This document shows, piece by piece, positions 16,588 to 25,384 of a stretch of DNA of 33,067 nt. Numbering within the stretch: the stretch's first letter is position 1; each line of letters begins with the position of its first letter. Source of the DNA: Embleya scabrispora DSM 41855 (GTDB taxonomy: Bacteria > Actinomycetota > Actinomycetes > Streptomycetales > Streptomycetaceae). Under the pieces are notes generated by a model that saw only the letters and a program-made list of their open reading frames with translations, was not told the DNA's origin and ran no database searches. Location of the stretch: assembly GCF_000372745.1 (NCBI RefSeq), contig NZ_KB889729.1:1-33067 (forward strand), given 5' to 3'. Made by a program: the position numbers and the translations under genes.

Positions 16588-17730
16588 TCACGGGCCGCAC
16601 AGCGCAGCGGCCAGCACCGCCTCCACGGCCCGGCGTTGGGCGTCGTCAGGCTTCAGGCCCAGCGGGTTGTAGGACACGGCGACGCTGCGGCGTCCGTCCT
16701 CGGTGGTCCAGAGTTCGGTCATGAATCCGGGTGCGCCGCCGGGGTGGCCCCACACCGACTTTCCGCAGGGCAGAACTTCCGATTCCAGGCCGAGGCCGTA
16801 TCGGTACGGCGCGCCCGTGTCGATCGTGTCGGTCATCTCGCGCAGTTGCGCGGGCCGGAGCAGGCGGCCCGTCGCCAGGGCGCGGATGAATCGGGTCAAG
16901 TCCCGGCCGGTGGAGAGGATTTCGCCGGACGCGCCGGCCTGGGAGGCGTTGAACTCGGTGACGTCGATCGGCTGCGGCACGAGTTCCGCGTACGCGTGGG
17001 CGTGCGGTCCCGGGATCGTGGCGGACGTGCCGGGGAAGGTCGTGTGTGTCATGCCGAGCGGCCGCAGCACGCGCGCGGTGACCTCGTCCGCGTAGGTACG
17101 ACCGGTGACCTTCTCGATCAGCATCCCCGCGAGGATGTAGTCGGTGTTCGAGTAGCGGTAGCCGGTGCCCGGCTCGAAGTACGGCGGCTGCCGGACACCG
17201 GCGGCGACCTTGTCCTTTGCCGTCCAGGTCTGCCAACGGCCGCGCAGATACCAGTTCTCGCTGCCGATATCGAGTGCGTACACGTAGTCGTGGATGCCCG
17301 CCTGATGTCGGAGGATCTGCCGTACGGTGATCCCGGCACCGCCCGGCACCACGCCCGGCAGGTGGTGCTCGATCGGGGTGTCCAAGCCGATCCGGCCCTC
17401 GTCGACGAGTTGCAGGACCACGGTCGCGATGAACGTCTTGGTGGTGCTGCCGATGCGGAAGGTCGCGTGGGGGCGCATCGGCGTGTTGCCGACGTGGTCC
17501 GCGATTCCGGCGGCGAGCGCGCGGTGTGCCCCGTCGCTGTCGACGCGCACGAGGGCAGCGGTGGCACCGGCGCCGACGACGGCGTCCAGGGCGTGGCGGA
17601 GTTTGTCTCCGCCTCGGGTCGGCGACCCCGCTGCAGGAACGGCTCCCGTCGCGGGCGGGATGGATAAGGCCGCGACGAGTCCCCAGCCGGTGATCAGGGC
17701 GCCGATGCGCCTCTTCGTTCCACTTCTCAT
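16588..17730 (-). CDS. Secreted serine hydrolase, beta-lactamase class C / DD-carboxypeptidase fold
   Basis: A 380-residue precursor with a Sec-type signal (KRRIGALITGWGLVAALSIP, then PATGA). The three active-site motifs of the class C/R61 group are present: S95-T-T-K98, Y193-S-N195 in YRYSNTDY, and H329-P-G331 in WGHPGGAPGF. These act on peptidoglycan stem peptides, beta-lactams or unrelated esters; the sequence does not choose between them. FEPGTGYRYSN is especially common in secreted streptomycete carboxypeptidases. AGGACGG precedes the ATG. The gene lies 109 bases downstream of the FtsX-type permease on the same strand, so the two may be co-transcribed as a cell-envelope pair. Confidence 0.9.
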   Translation of the reverse strand: MRSGTKRRIGALITGWGLVAALSIPPATGAVPAAGSPTRGGDKLRHALDAVVGAGATAALVRVDSDGAHRALAAGIADHVGNTPMRPHATFRIGSTTKTFIATVVLQLVDEGRIGLDTPIEHHLPGVVPGGAGITVRQILRHQAGIHDYVYALDIGSENWYLRGRWQTWTAKDKVAAGVRQPPYFEPGTGYRYSNTDYILAGMLIEKVTGRTYADEVTARVLRPLGMTHTTFPGTSATIPGPHAHAYAELVPQPIDVTEFNASQAGASGEILSTGRDLTRFIRALATGRLLRPAQLREMTDTIDTGAPYRYGLGLESEVLPCGKSVWGHPGGAPGFMTELWTTEDGRRSVAVSYNPLGLKPDDAQRRAVEAVLAAALCGP

Positions 17731-17839
17731 GTCCGTCCTGCCTCTCTGTGCTCCTTCGGTACGGAGCGGTCGGCCGTGACGACCCGGCGGGTCGTCTCCG
17801 GCGATCTTGCGAATCCGGCGACGACATGACGACGCTGCC

Positions 17840-20398
17840 TCAGCCGTCGCCGATCGCCGTCAGGATGTTCATCCGGGATGCGCGGCGGGCCGGGAGTGTC
17901 GCTGCCGCGACTCCCACCGCGGCGGCGCCGATCGCGACCGCGACGATCGTGACCCAGGGGATCGCGAGCACGGTCATGGCCGCGGTGGCGCGCTGGTTCG
18001 CGATGCCCCAACCGACGCCCAAGAGCAGGCCGAGGAGCGTGCCGTAACCGGCGATGACGAGGGATTCGAGTCGGATCAGTCGGCGGATCTGGACTCGGGA
18101 CGCGCCGACCGCGCGTAGTAGGCCGATCTCGCGGGTGCGCTCCAGGAGCGACAGCGCGAGCGTGTTGAGCACGCCGAGCCCCGCGAGGAGGATCGCGAGG
18201 GCGGTCATCGAGTACACCGCGGTCAGCAGGGCGCCGACCCGGTCGCGGGCCGCCGCCCGGAAGCCCGAGCGGTCCAGGCAGGTCAGTTGCGGATGGTCGA
18301 CCAGCGCGGCCCGGAGCTCCCGGCCCAAGGCCGCCCGGTCCGCGCCGGACGCGGCCGTCGCGAAGACCGTGGTCGCGCGGGCCCCGGGAGCGACCCGGTC
18401 CAACGTGGCGTTGCCGACCATGGGGGCGCCCCGCACCCGGCCGATGCTGCCGCCCGGCGGTTCCACGACCTGGATCGCGCCCACCGTCAGCGGGACTTCG
18501 GGCCCGCCCTCGGCGCGCAGCCGTACCGTGTCGCCCACGCGTACGCGGTGCCGCGCGGCGTAGTCGTCGCCGACGACGATCTTCCCGTGGGTGAGCGCGT
18601 CCCCCACCGAGCCGGAGCTGTATTGTTCCTTGAGCATGACCGGGAAGTCCGGGTCCTCGCCGTACAACGTGGCCGCCGGTTCCCACGCGTCACCCGCGCC
18701 GATCGAGACCCGCACGGTGCTCTGACGTTCGTTCACGACCTCGCGCACGCCGCGCACGCCCCGTACCGCGCCGGCGACGCCGTCGCCGAATCCCGTGTCG
18801 CCCGCGTTGCCGGCGAGGTCCTTGCCGTCGCCGGCGATCACGAAGTCGGCGCCGAGCATCCGGTCGGCCAACACGGATTGCGAGGCCACCATCGACGCGC
18901 CGATCACCGACATCGCGCACACCACGGCCACGCCGATCATGAGCGCGGCGGCGGTCGATCCCGTGCGGCGCGGATCACGCACCGCGTTGCGCGCGGCGAG
19001 CCGACCCATCGAGCCGCACCTCGCCGGGAAGACGCTCGTGAGCACGGGCAACAACCGACGGACCAGGACCGGCCCCAGTACGACGAACGCCCCCGACGAA
19101 CAGACGAGCGTCGGGATCAACGCCTGCATGCCGCCCGCGAAGGCCCCCACCCCGGCCGGCACGAGGAGCGCCGTGCCCGACAGCACGCGCCGCCACGACG
19201 ATCGGACCGGCTCCCGAGGCGCCTCGCGCAACGCGGCCATCGGCGCGACCCGCCCGGCCTTGCGGGCCGGCGCGTAGGCCGCCGCGACCGTGACCGGCGT
19301 ACCGACGAGGTACGCGACGATCGGCGTCGCGGGGGCCACGACCAGCGTGTCCCCGCCGAGCGAACGCCCGCCCAGGGAACCCGCGATCGACCCGAAGTCG
19401 AAGCCGCGCCCGAGCACGAACGCGACGCCGTAGCCGAGCGCGAGACCCACCGTCGACCCCACCACGCCGAGCAGCGCGGCCTCGACCAGGACCCCACGCT
19501 TGACCTGCCCGCGACTCGCCCCGAGGGCCCGGAGCAGGCCGAGTTCGCGCGTGCGGCGCGCGGTGAGCATCGTGAACGTGTTGACGATCAGGAAGACGCC
19601 GACGATCAGCGCGATCCCCGCGAAGCCGAGCAGTATCGCCCGCAGGGTCGCGAGTGTCCCGTCGGCGTCCGCGTCCTGCTCGGCACGGGTGCGCACGTCG
19701 ATCGAGGGGACATCGGCGAGCGCGGCGGCCACGCGGTCTCGCAACGCCTCCGCGGTGACGCCCGGAGCGGCGTCGACCGAAACCGCGGTGACGACGTCGG
19801 GCGCCCCGATCAGGCGGGCGGCGGCGGGCTCGGGATCCACGTAGGCGAACACTGTGCCCGGGATGTCGACCGGCAGCGCGACCATGCCGACCACGGTCGC
19901 CGAGATCGTGCCGGGTGCGGCCGCCACCCGCACCGGATCGCCGAGCCGCACCCCGGCGGCGTCGGCGCAGGCCCGGTCCAGGACCACGTCGCCGGGGCCG
20001 GCCGGCGCGCGCCCCGCGACCACGGAGACCGCCGCGGACCTCGGGAAGCCCGCGACCGTGAAGCGGTCGCCGAGCCGGTGCCCCGCCCGGTCCACGACGA
20101 CGGCGTCGTGAACGCTCACGGTCGGGTACGTGTCCGCGACGCCGGCGACGCGCCGGACGCGGTCGACGAGCGCGAACGGCAGGGTCGGCACGCGGAGGGG
20201 ACCGCCGTCGTCGGCGGCGACGGGCGACACCGTGACGTCGGCGGCCGTCGAGCGCGCCCCGGCGGCATCGGCCGCGCCGATCGTGTCGGTCAGGATCAGG
20301 GTCGCCGCGACGAACGCCACGGGCAGCGCGACCGCGAGCAGCGACGTTAACAGCCGCAGCCGTTGCGCGAGGAATCCCCGCAGAGTCAGCCTGAGCAT
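17840..20398 (-). CDS. FtsX/MacB-type ABC transporter permease (large, two-module)
   Basis: An 852-residue membrane protein. It has an N-terminal span (residues about 12-36, LLTSLLAVALPVAFVAATLI) and a long extracytoplasmic domain. An FtsX module with the family motif RRTRELGLLRALGASRGQVKR lies near residues 290-310, with further spans to about 450. A second external domain is followed by a C-terminal FtsX module with ERTREIGLLRAVGASRVQIRR and closing spans. This duplicated architecture is usual for streptomycete permeases that export or sense peptides and antibiotics. They normally need an ATP-binding partner encoded next door, and none is seen here. The gene is divergent from a two-component system, the typical genetic partner of such transporters in drug-resistance modules. 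Confidence 0.92.
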   Translation of the reverse strand: MLRLTLRGFLAQRLRLLTSLLAVALPVAFVAATLILTDTIGAADAAGARSTAADVTVSPVAADDGGPLRVPTLPFALVDRVRRVAGVADTYPTVSVHDAVVVDRAGHRLGDRFTVAGFPRSAAVSVVAGRAPAGPGDVVLDRACADAAGVRLGDPVRVAAAPGTISATVVGMVALPVDIPGTVFAYVDPEPAAARLIGAPDVVTAVSVDAAPGVTAEALRDRVAAALADVPSIDVRTRAEQDADADGTLATLRAILLGFAGIALIVGVFLIVNTFTMLTARRTRELGLLRALGASRGQVKRGVLVEAALLGVVGSTVGLALGYGVAFVLGRGFDFGSIAGSLGGRSLGGDTLVVAPATPIVAYLVGTPVTVAAAYAPARKAGRVAPMAALREAPREPVRSSWRRVLSGTALLVPAGVGAFAGGMQALIPTLVCSSGAFVVLGPVLVRRLLPVLTSVFPARCGSMGRLAARNAVRDPRRTGSTAAALMIGVAVVCAMSVIGASMVASQSVLADRMLGADFVIAGDGKDLAGNAGDTGFGDGVAGAVRGVRGVREVVNERQSTVRVSIGAGDAWEPAATLYGEDPDFPVMLKEQYSSGSVGDALTHGKIVVGDDYAARHRVRVGDTVRLRAEGGPEVPLTVGAIQVVEPPGGSIGRVRGAPMVGNATLDRVAPGARATTVFATAASGADRAALGRELRAALVDHPQLTCLDRSGFRAAARDRVGALLTAVYSMTALAILLAGLGVLNTLALSLLERTREIGLLRAVGASRVQIRRLIRLESLVIAGYGTLLGLLLGVGWGIANQRATAAMTVLAIPWVTIVAVAIGAAAVGVAAATLPARRASRMNILTAIGDG

Positions 20399-21084
20399 CG
20401 CTTCGGCTCCTCACACGACCGAGCGACAACGGCTGCTCCACCGGGCGAGTTCTCGTACGGGCGGGCCGCCGCTTGGCGGGGACGCCGGAAGTCCCCCATG
20501 GAGACCCGGGGTTCCCGGTCGGGCTCACCCTCGGCGTTGCCGTGCGGCAGGCGACGCACACGGCCCGGCCCCGGAACCGGTCGAATGCCGCAGTGCCCGG
20601 GGGACCGAAGCGACACCCGAAGGTCGCCGGGATTCCCCTGCCCCGCGTCCCACCCGTGTCGTGCGCGCGAGCATCGAGCCCACCGACTCCCCACAGGGTC
20701 CGTCGAGCCCCCAGCGGCGTCGAAATGGACCAACCCGGCCGCCACGACACCGGACAAGGCCGCGTCACGGACGCCCCCGCAGCGCGCCGCCCACTCGGCC
20801 GTCTCCTCCGCCACAGGAGCACCCACCTCCCGTCCCATCGACAGGCCGTTGCGTCGGGCCTCGCCGGCGCACCGAATGAAGTGGCGCCGTGTTCGCGTTC
20901 GTTTCATGGCTCCACGCTCGTCGTTTCGGGCGCGACGGGCGTCGGCCCACGGGCGTGTTCGTGCCGTCCGTGGCCTGTCGCACCGGGCGCGGTGCGCACG
21001 TCCGCCCGGTACGTCCCCTGTCGACACTCCGACCTACGCCCACGAGCGGACGCAGTGTCCACGCAACCGGGTTAGGTTCCGGGT
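20399..21084. other. Gap between permease and two-component system
   Basis: 686 bases with no recognisable gene, where an ABC ATPase gene would be expected. A leftward frame starting at ATG 20907 (MKRTRTRRHFIRCAGEARRN...) has a nearby GGAG but no family features. TAGGTT at 21073-21078 is a fair -10 box placing transcript start close to the GTG at 21085, so the sensor-kinase mRNA may be leaderless. No good -35 is visible. Confidence 0.4.
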
Positions 21085-22347
21085 GTGTGCGAAACCTCAA
21101 CCGGCGTCCTCGATCGCCGTCTTCCGCTGAGCCGGCGGCTGCGGCCGCGGCACTGGATCGCGATCGACTGCGCGGTCGCGCTGCCGGTCGCCGGCTTCGA
21201 CACACCCGGCCTCCAGCAGATGCGCGACGTGTCCATGCCGGTGTGGGCGGGTACGCTGTTCCTCGTCGCGACCGCGCTCGCGATCGCCGTGCGGCGGCCC
21301 TTCCCGTGGGTGGCCCTCGTGCTCGCGACGGGCGGCGCGCTCGTGTTGATGGCGTACGCGTTTCCCAAGTCGCCGCTGCTCGGGCTGGCCCTCGTGGTAT
21401 TTCTCGTCGGCCGGGCCGCGGCGGATCGGGCAGTGGTCGGCGCGGTCGCGGCCGTTCTGGGCGCAATCGGGCTGGCCGCCGCGTGCGCGGTGTCGCCGAT
21501 GTCGCTGTCCGTGCTGCGTTCCGACGTATTCGCGCGGCTCGTCCCGATCGCGATCGCCCTCGTGGCGGCGTGCGTGGCCGGCGTGGCCACGCGCAAGCGA
21601 CAGGCGTACGAGGCGGGGCTGCGAGAGCAGATCGAGCGGGCCGCCGAGGCGCGGGTGGAACAGGCCCGGCGCACGGTCGTCGAGGAACGCCTGCGCATCG
21701 CCCGCGAGATGCACGACATCGTCGCGCACAGCATGAGCCTGATCGCGGTACAAGCCGAACTGGGCGGGTACATCGCCGCCGCGCGCCCCGAGGAGGCGCG
21801 GCCCACGCTCGCGTCGATCGCGGACACGAGCCGGTCGGCGATGGTCGAACTACGCCACCTCCTGGGCGTCCTGCGCGCTCCCGACGGCGACGGGCCCCCG
21901 GTCCCGGCGGACCTGCGCCCGTCGGCGGGCCTGGCCGACCTCGACGAGTTGATCGCGACGACGGCCCGGGCGGGCGTACACGTCGACCTGGTCGTGGTCG
22001 GTCGGGCCCGCGCACTGTCCCCCGGCCTCGACCTGTCGGCGTACCGGATCGTTCAGGAGGCCCTGACCAATGTCGTCAAGCACGCCGAAACAAATCGTGC
22101 CAAGGTCGTACTGACCTTCGGTGAAAGGGAGTTGACCATCGACACGAGCGACGAGGGCCGAGGCCGCGCCCCGTCCCGGGACCACGCGGGACACGGTGTC
22201 GCCGGGATGCGCGAGCGCGTCGAACTGTGCGGCGGCGTACTCGACGCGGCGCCGAGGCCGGATCGCGGTTTCCGGGTCCTGGCCCGCCTCCCGTTCGAGC
22301 CCCTTCGCGTCGGCCACGACGCGTTCGCGTATCGGACCATCACGTGA
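21085..22347 (+). CDS. NarL-type sensor histidine kinase
   Basis: A 420-residue kinase. Its N-terminal half holds about four to six membrane spans (residues 25-168) with little external domain, as in intramembrane-sensing kinases. The HisKA_3 dimerisation helix follows with the phospho-acceptor H210 in LRIAREMHDIVAHSM. The ATPase domain has the N-box region AYRIVQEALTNVVKHA and a short G-region ending HGVAGMRERVEL. The start is GTG 21085; no ribosome-binding site is seen, and a -10-like TAGGTT nearby suggests a leaderless message. The stop overlaps the response-regulator GTG. It probably controls the divergent permease and detects a membrane-active compound, by analogy with similarly placed systems. 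Confidence 0.92.
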   Translation: MCETSTGVLDRRLPLSRRLRPRHWIAIDCAVALPVAGFDTPGLQQMRDVSMPVWAGTLFLVATALAIAVRRPFPWVALVLATGGALVLMAYAFPKSPLLGLALVVFLVGRAAADRAVVGAVAAVLGAIGLAAACAVSPMSLSVLRSDVFARLVPIAIALVAACVAGVATRKRQAYEAGLREQIERAAEARVEQARRTVVEERLRIAREMHDIVAHSMSLIAVQAELGGYIAAARPEEARPTLASIADTSRSAMVELRHLLGVLRAPDGDGPPVPADLRPSAGLADLDELIATTARAGVHVDLVVVGRARALSPGLDLSAYRIVQEALTNVVKHAETNRAKVVLTFGERELTIDTSDEGRGRAPSRDHAGHGVAGMRERVELCGGVLDAAPRPDRGFRVLARLPFEPLRVGHDAFAYRTIT

Positions 22348-23078
22348 CCGCCAATCCGGGCGGCGCCGACGTGCGCGTGGTCGTCGCCGAGGATCAGGCG
22401 CTGCTGCGCACCACGCTGCGCGCGTTCGTCGACGTGGCACCCGGAACGGTGTGCGTCGGCGAGGCCGCGAACGGCGCGGACGCGGTGCGGGTGTGTACGA
22501 CGGAGCGGCCCGACGTCGTGCTGATGGACATCCGGATGCCGGTCGTCGACGGCATCGAGGCCACCCGGCGGATCACCGCGGACCCGGCCGGCGCCGCGGT
22601 GCGCGTGCTGATCCTGACGACCTTCGACCTCGACGAGTACGTGTACGCGGCCCTGCGAGCCGGCGCGAGCGGCTTCCTGCTCAAGGACACGCCGGCCCCC
22701 GACCTGCTCGCGGCGATCCGTGTCGTGGCGGCGGGCGACGCGCTCCTCGCCCCGAGCGTCACGCGCCGCCTGGTCGCCGAGTTCGCCCGCCGCCCCGAAC
22801 CGGCGGCCGGCCCCGTCCGCACGCTTTTGGGCGTGACCACGCGCGAAAGCGAGGTGCTCGCACTCGTCGCGCGCGGCCTGTCCAACGACGAGATCGCGGA
22901 CCACCTGTGCCTCAGCCCCGCGACGGCGCGCACCCACGTGAGCCGCCTGCTGTCGAAGACCGGCGCGCGCGACCGCGCCCAGCTGGTGATCCTCGCGTAC
23001 GAGACGGGCCTGGTACATCCCCGCACGGACGCCGACCGGACTCCGCCCGGGAACCACCCACCGCCCCGAGCCGGGTAG
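22344..23078 (+). CDS. NarL/LuxR-type response regulator
   Basis: A 244-residue regulator. The receiver domain has the acidic pair in VVVAEDQ, phospho-acceptor D62 in VLMDIRMPVVDG, T in LILTTFDLDEY and K in GFLLKDTP. The C-terminal LuxR helix-turn-helix reads LTTRESEVLALVARG-like (here GVTTRESEVLALVARG), then LSNDEIADHLCLSPATARTH. GTG 22344 overlaps the kinase stop (GTGA), so the pair is translationally coupled and forms one phosphorelay. The proline-rich tail after residue 225 is unstructured. Likely target: the promoter region between the kinase and the divergent permease. Confidence 0.93.
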   Translation: MTANPGGADVRVVVAEDQALLRTTLRAFVDVAPGTVCVGEAANGADAVRVCTTERPDVVLMDIRMPVVDGIEATRRITADPAGAAVRVLILTTFDLDEYVYAALRAGASGFLLKDTPAPDLLAAIRVVAAGDALLAPSVTRRLVAEFARRPEPAAGPVRTLLGVTTRESEVLALVARGLSNDEIADHLCLSPATARTHVSRLLSKTGARDRAQLVILAYETGLVHPRTDADRTPPGNHPPPRAG

Positions 23079-23926
23079 CATCGCCGAACACCCCTACGAG
23101 TGCCGGAACACCGGCTCGGACACCTCGGCCAGGCGTCGCTTGGACGCCGTCCGGTGCGGAAGTTCCGTGCCCGCGTTCCCGCCACGGCGTCGGGACCGGG
23201 GCAGGCGGCGGGTTCCGGCCGCGGGCGGACGGCAAGACGGACGTGGTCCCCCGTTTCCCGCCGCCGCCCGGTCTGTGGCGGCTCGACGACCTCGGTGTGC
23301 GCCGCCGATGCAGGTTCCCCGACGACCGCGTGTGATACGGATCCCCTCGGGTCGTAGCGCTGCCGAATGGTCCCGGCCCGGCCCGGGCGGGTGGTCTTGG
23401 CCTTTCAGCCTGCGGTGGGGAACCCCCGGCGGGTCCGGCCGTCGATGGCGGAAGGGGCTCTTCCCGCCGTGGGGCGCGATCATCGCGTTTCGGCCCCGGT
23501 TCACCCGGACGACCCCCGGGTCGGACTCACCGCCGACGTCCTCCACGGCCTCGACCTGTACGGCCACCGTCGGGGGTCCGAGGGTGGTGGGGTGTCCGGG
23601 TTCGCCGTGGGCATCACGAATCCGATCGGGACACGTCGGTCGAGAAGACGGCACGGCGGCGGACGCGTCGTCGGGCCGGCTCACCGGTCCCGGACCTTAT
23701 GCCCCAGCGGTCCACTCGGCGTACCCGCCGGGGCGAGGGGCGCGACGTGCTCGGGAGAGCGGACGGCCCCGGCCCCGGACCGCGTGCGTCAGCGCGTGAA
23801 CTTCACGCTCCGGAACTCGGAGTAGTCCGTACCGGTCCCCGGGGCGACGGTCTGAACCACCTCTCCGGGAGTACGGGTCGCGCGGATGCCGCCCCCGCCT
23901 GGTCGACGCGGGTTCGCCGCCGACCC
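23079..23926. other. Gene-poor gap
   Basis: 848 bases without a supported gene. Open frames exist in all frames, as expected at this GC content, but none shows a family motif or a convincing start. In the ATPase frame, codons after the ATPase TGA continue open to a second stop near 23795 and end in GTDYSEFRSVKFTR. This looks protein-like but has no start of its own. Confidence 0.4.
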
Positions 23927-25372
23927 TCAGTGCTTCCATGCCTCGACGACGTCGTCCGGTCCCCAGAGCACACCGATCGGTTCGGTGGGCACGTCGGACG
24001 CGAGACCGGACAGGGTGACCACGGCCAGGGCGGTACTGCCGACCGTGAAGCCGGGGACCTGGGGAGCGGCCGTGGCGAGGTCGGCCATGTCGTGGCGATC
24101 GAACGGCCCGGCCAGCCATTTGACCGACCCGACCAGGCGGACGTGCCGGGCCACCGGCGCGCGGTCCACGCCCACCAGGTCGACCTCGGGGTCGAAACGT
24201 CGGTTCCACCAACCGCCGACGGCCTCGATGTCGTCCCAGGGCAACGCGCCCTCCCCGGCGGCGAGTTCGAGCGCTTCGCGTACCAGCGGTTCCACGGCGC
24301 GACCGCGCCACGCGGCCCAGCGCCGCTCGACGAGCCGGTAGGCCGCCTCGGGCCGGCCCCGCCGCACCTGTTCCTGCGCTCCGCGCAACACCGCGAGGTA
24401 CAGGCGCAGATTACTGTCCTGGACCCGGTACAGAGCGGGCTTGCCCGGCGTGGTGGACACCGGTTCGTCCATGGCCAGGACCCGCTTCTCCTCGACCAAC
24501 CTGCGCAACAGGGGCGACAGCGACCCGGAAGGGATCGCGCCACCGCGGCCGCCGGCCGTCGCGGCGATGTTCGCGTGTGTGCGGTCGCCGCCGCCCACCG
24601 CCTCCAACACCCGCCGTGCCTGGTCCGGGGCGGGGAACTCGGCCGACAGGGACGACTCCGGCACGCCGAACACCGGCGACGCCGGATCCGCGCACTCGTC
24701 CCGGAGAAACGAGAGCGCGGGGGTGCCGTGAGGCCAAGCACGCAGGATGCCCGGCAGGCCGCCACAGACCAGGTGCGCGTCGATGGCGTCGGCGGCCCCC
24801 AACCCGAGCGCGTCCGCGGTCTCGGCGGGATCGAGCGGGCCGAGCACGAGATTGTCCGCACGGCCGTAGAACGGCCGGTCGTACGCGGTCAGCCGCTCCA
24901 TCATGTGCAGGTCGCTGCCCAGGAGCAGCAGAAGGACCGGGCGCTTGGACAACAACCGGTCCCACGCGGTCTGCAACGCCCCGTCGAAGAGCCCGTCCTG
25001 CTCGGCCAGCCAGGGCAACTCGTCGATCACCACGACGACGGGCCGATCCGGCAGGACCGCGGCCAGGGCCCGGAAGGCGTCGGGCCACTTGCCCGCGCCG
25101 CCCGAGGGCACCAACTCGGGGTCCGCGGGCAGCGACGACTCCGCCAACTCGGTCAGGAAGTCCGACACCGCCTCGACCGGCGAAGCCCCCTTGGTCGCGG
25201 TGAAGAACACGTACGGCACCGCGGCCGCGTCGCAGAACTCCTGCACCAACCGGGACTTGCCGACCTGCCTGCGACCCCGCAGCGCGAGCGCAGCCCCGAC
25301 ACCGGAGGCGGCCACACGTTCGAGGCGCTTGGTCAACAGCGCCAGCTCCAGCCGCCTACCGACAAAGGACAT
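23927..25372 (-). CDS. AAA/STAND-like ATPase with C-terminal DUF234-type region
   Basis: A 481-residue ATPase. Walker A is GRRQVGKSR (33-41) right after the SFVGRRLELALL start typical of the archaeal-ATPase (MNS-type) clade. Walker B is VVVVIDELPWL. The middle part has FYGRADNLVLGPL and VCGGLPGIL, which belong to the same clade, followed by a helix-turn-helix-like segment. The C-terminal part is like the DUF234 region, with VERRWAAWRGRAVEPLVRE, WWNRRFDPEVDLVGVD and VRLVGSVKW resembling a PD-(D/E)xK nuclease-type core (E...D-x-V...K). Biological roles of these ATPases are largely unknown; defence or mobile-element maintenance has been suggested for relatives. GGGAGAG precedes ATG 25372. An unusual tandem palindrome lies 41-65 bases upstream. 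Confidence 0.85.
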   Translation of the reverse strand: MSFVGRRLELALLTKRLERVAASGVGAALALRGRRQVGKSRLVQEFCDAAAVPYVFFTATKGASPVEAVSDFLTELAESSLPADPELVPSGGAGKWPDAFRALAAVLPDRPVVVVIDELPWLAEQDGLFDGALQTAWDRLLSKRPVLLLLLGSDLHMMERLTAYDRPFYGRADNLVLGPLDPAETADALGLGAADAIDAHLVCGGLPGILRAWPHGTPALSFLRDECADPASPVFGVPESSLSAEFPAPDQARRVLEAVGGGDRTHANIAATAGGRGGAIPSGSLSPLLRRLVEEKRVLAMDEPVSTTPGKPALYRVQDSNLRLYLAVLRGAQEQVRRGRPEAAYRLVERRWAAWRGRAVEPLVREALELAAGEGALPWDDIEAVGGWWNRRFDPEVDLVGVDRAPVARHVRLVGSVKWLAGPFDRHDMADLATAAPQVPGFTVGSTALAVVTLSGLASDVPTEPIGVLWGPDDVVEAWKH

Positions 25373-25384
25373 ACGGCTCTCCCA

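Noticed and set aside
20386-20907. Leftward frame from ATG 20907 (MKRTRTRRHFIRCAGEARRN...)
   Set aside because: A GGAG precedes it, but the composition drifts to Arg/Pro, no family is recognisable, and it runs into the permease start region.
23800-23926. Open codons in the ATPase frame after its stop, ending in EFRSVKFTR
   Set aside because: No start codon or ribosome-binding site of its own; the ATPase has a natural end at TGA and readthrough has no support.
23927-25372. The AAA ATPase as TniB of the Tni-type element
   Set aside because: TniB-like ATPases are shorter and lack the C-terminal DUF234-like part. This protein fits the archaeal-ATPase clade and is intact while the Tni genes are decayed.
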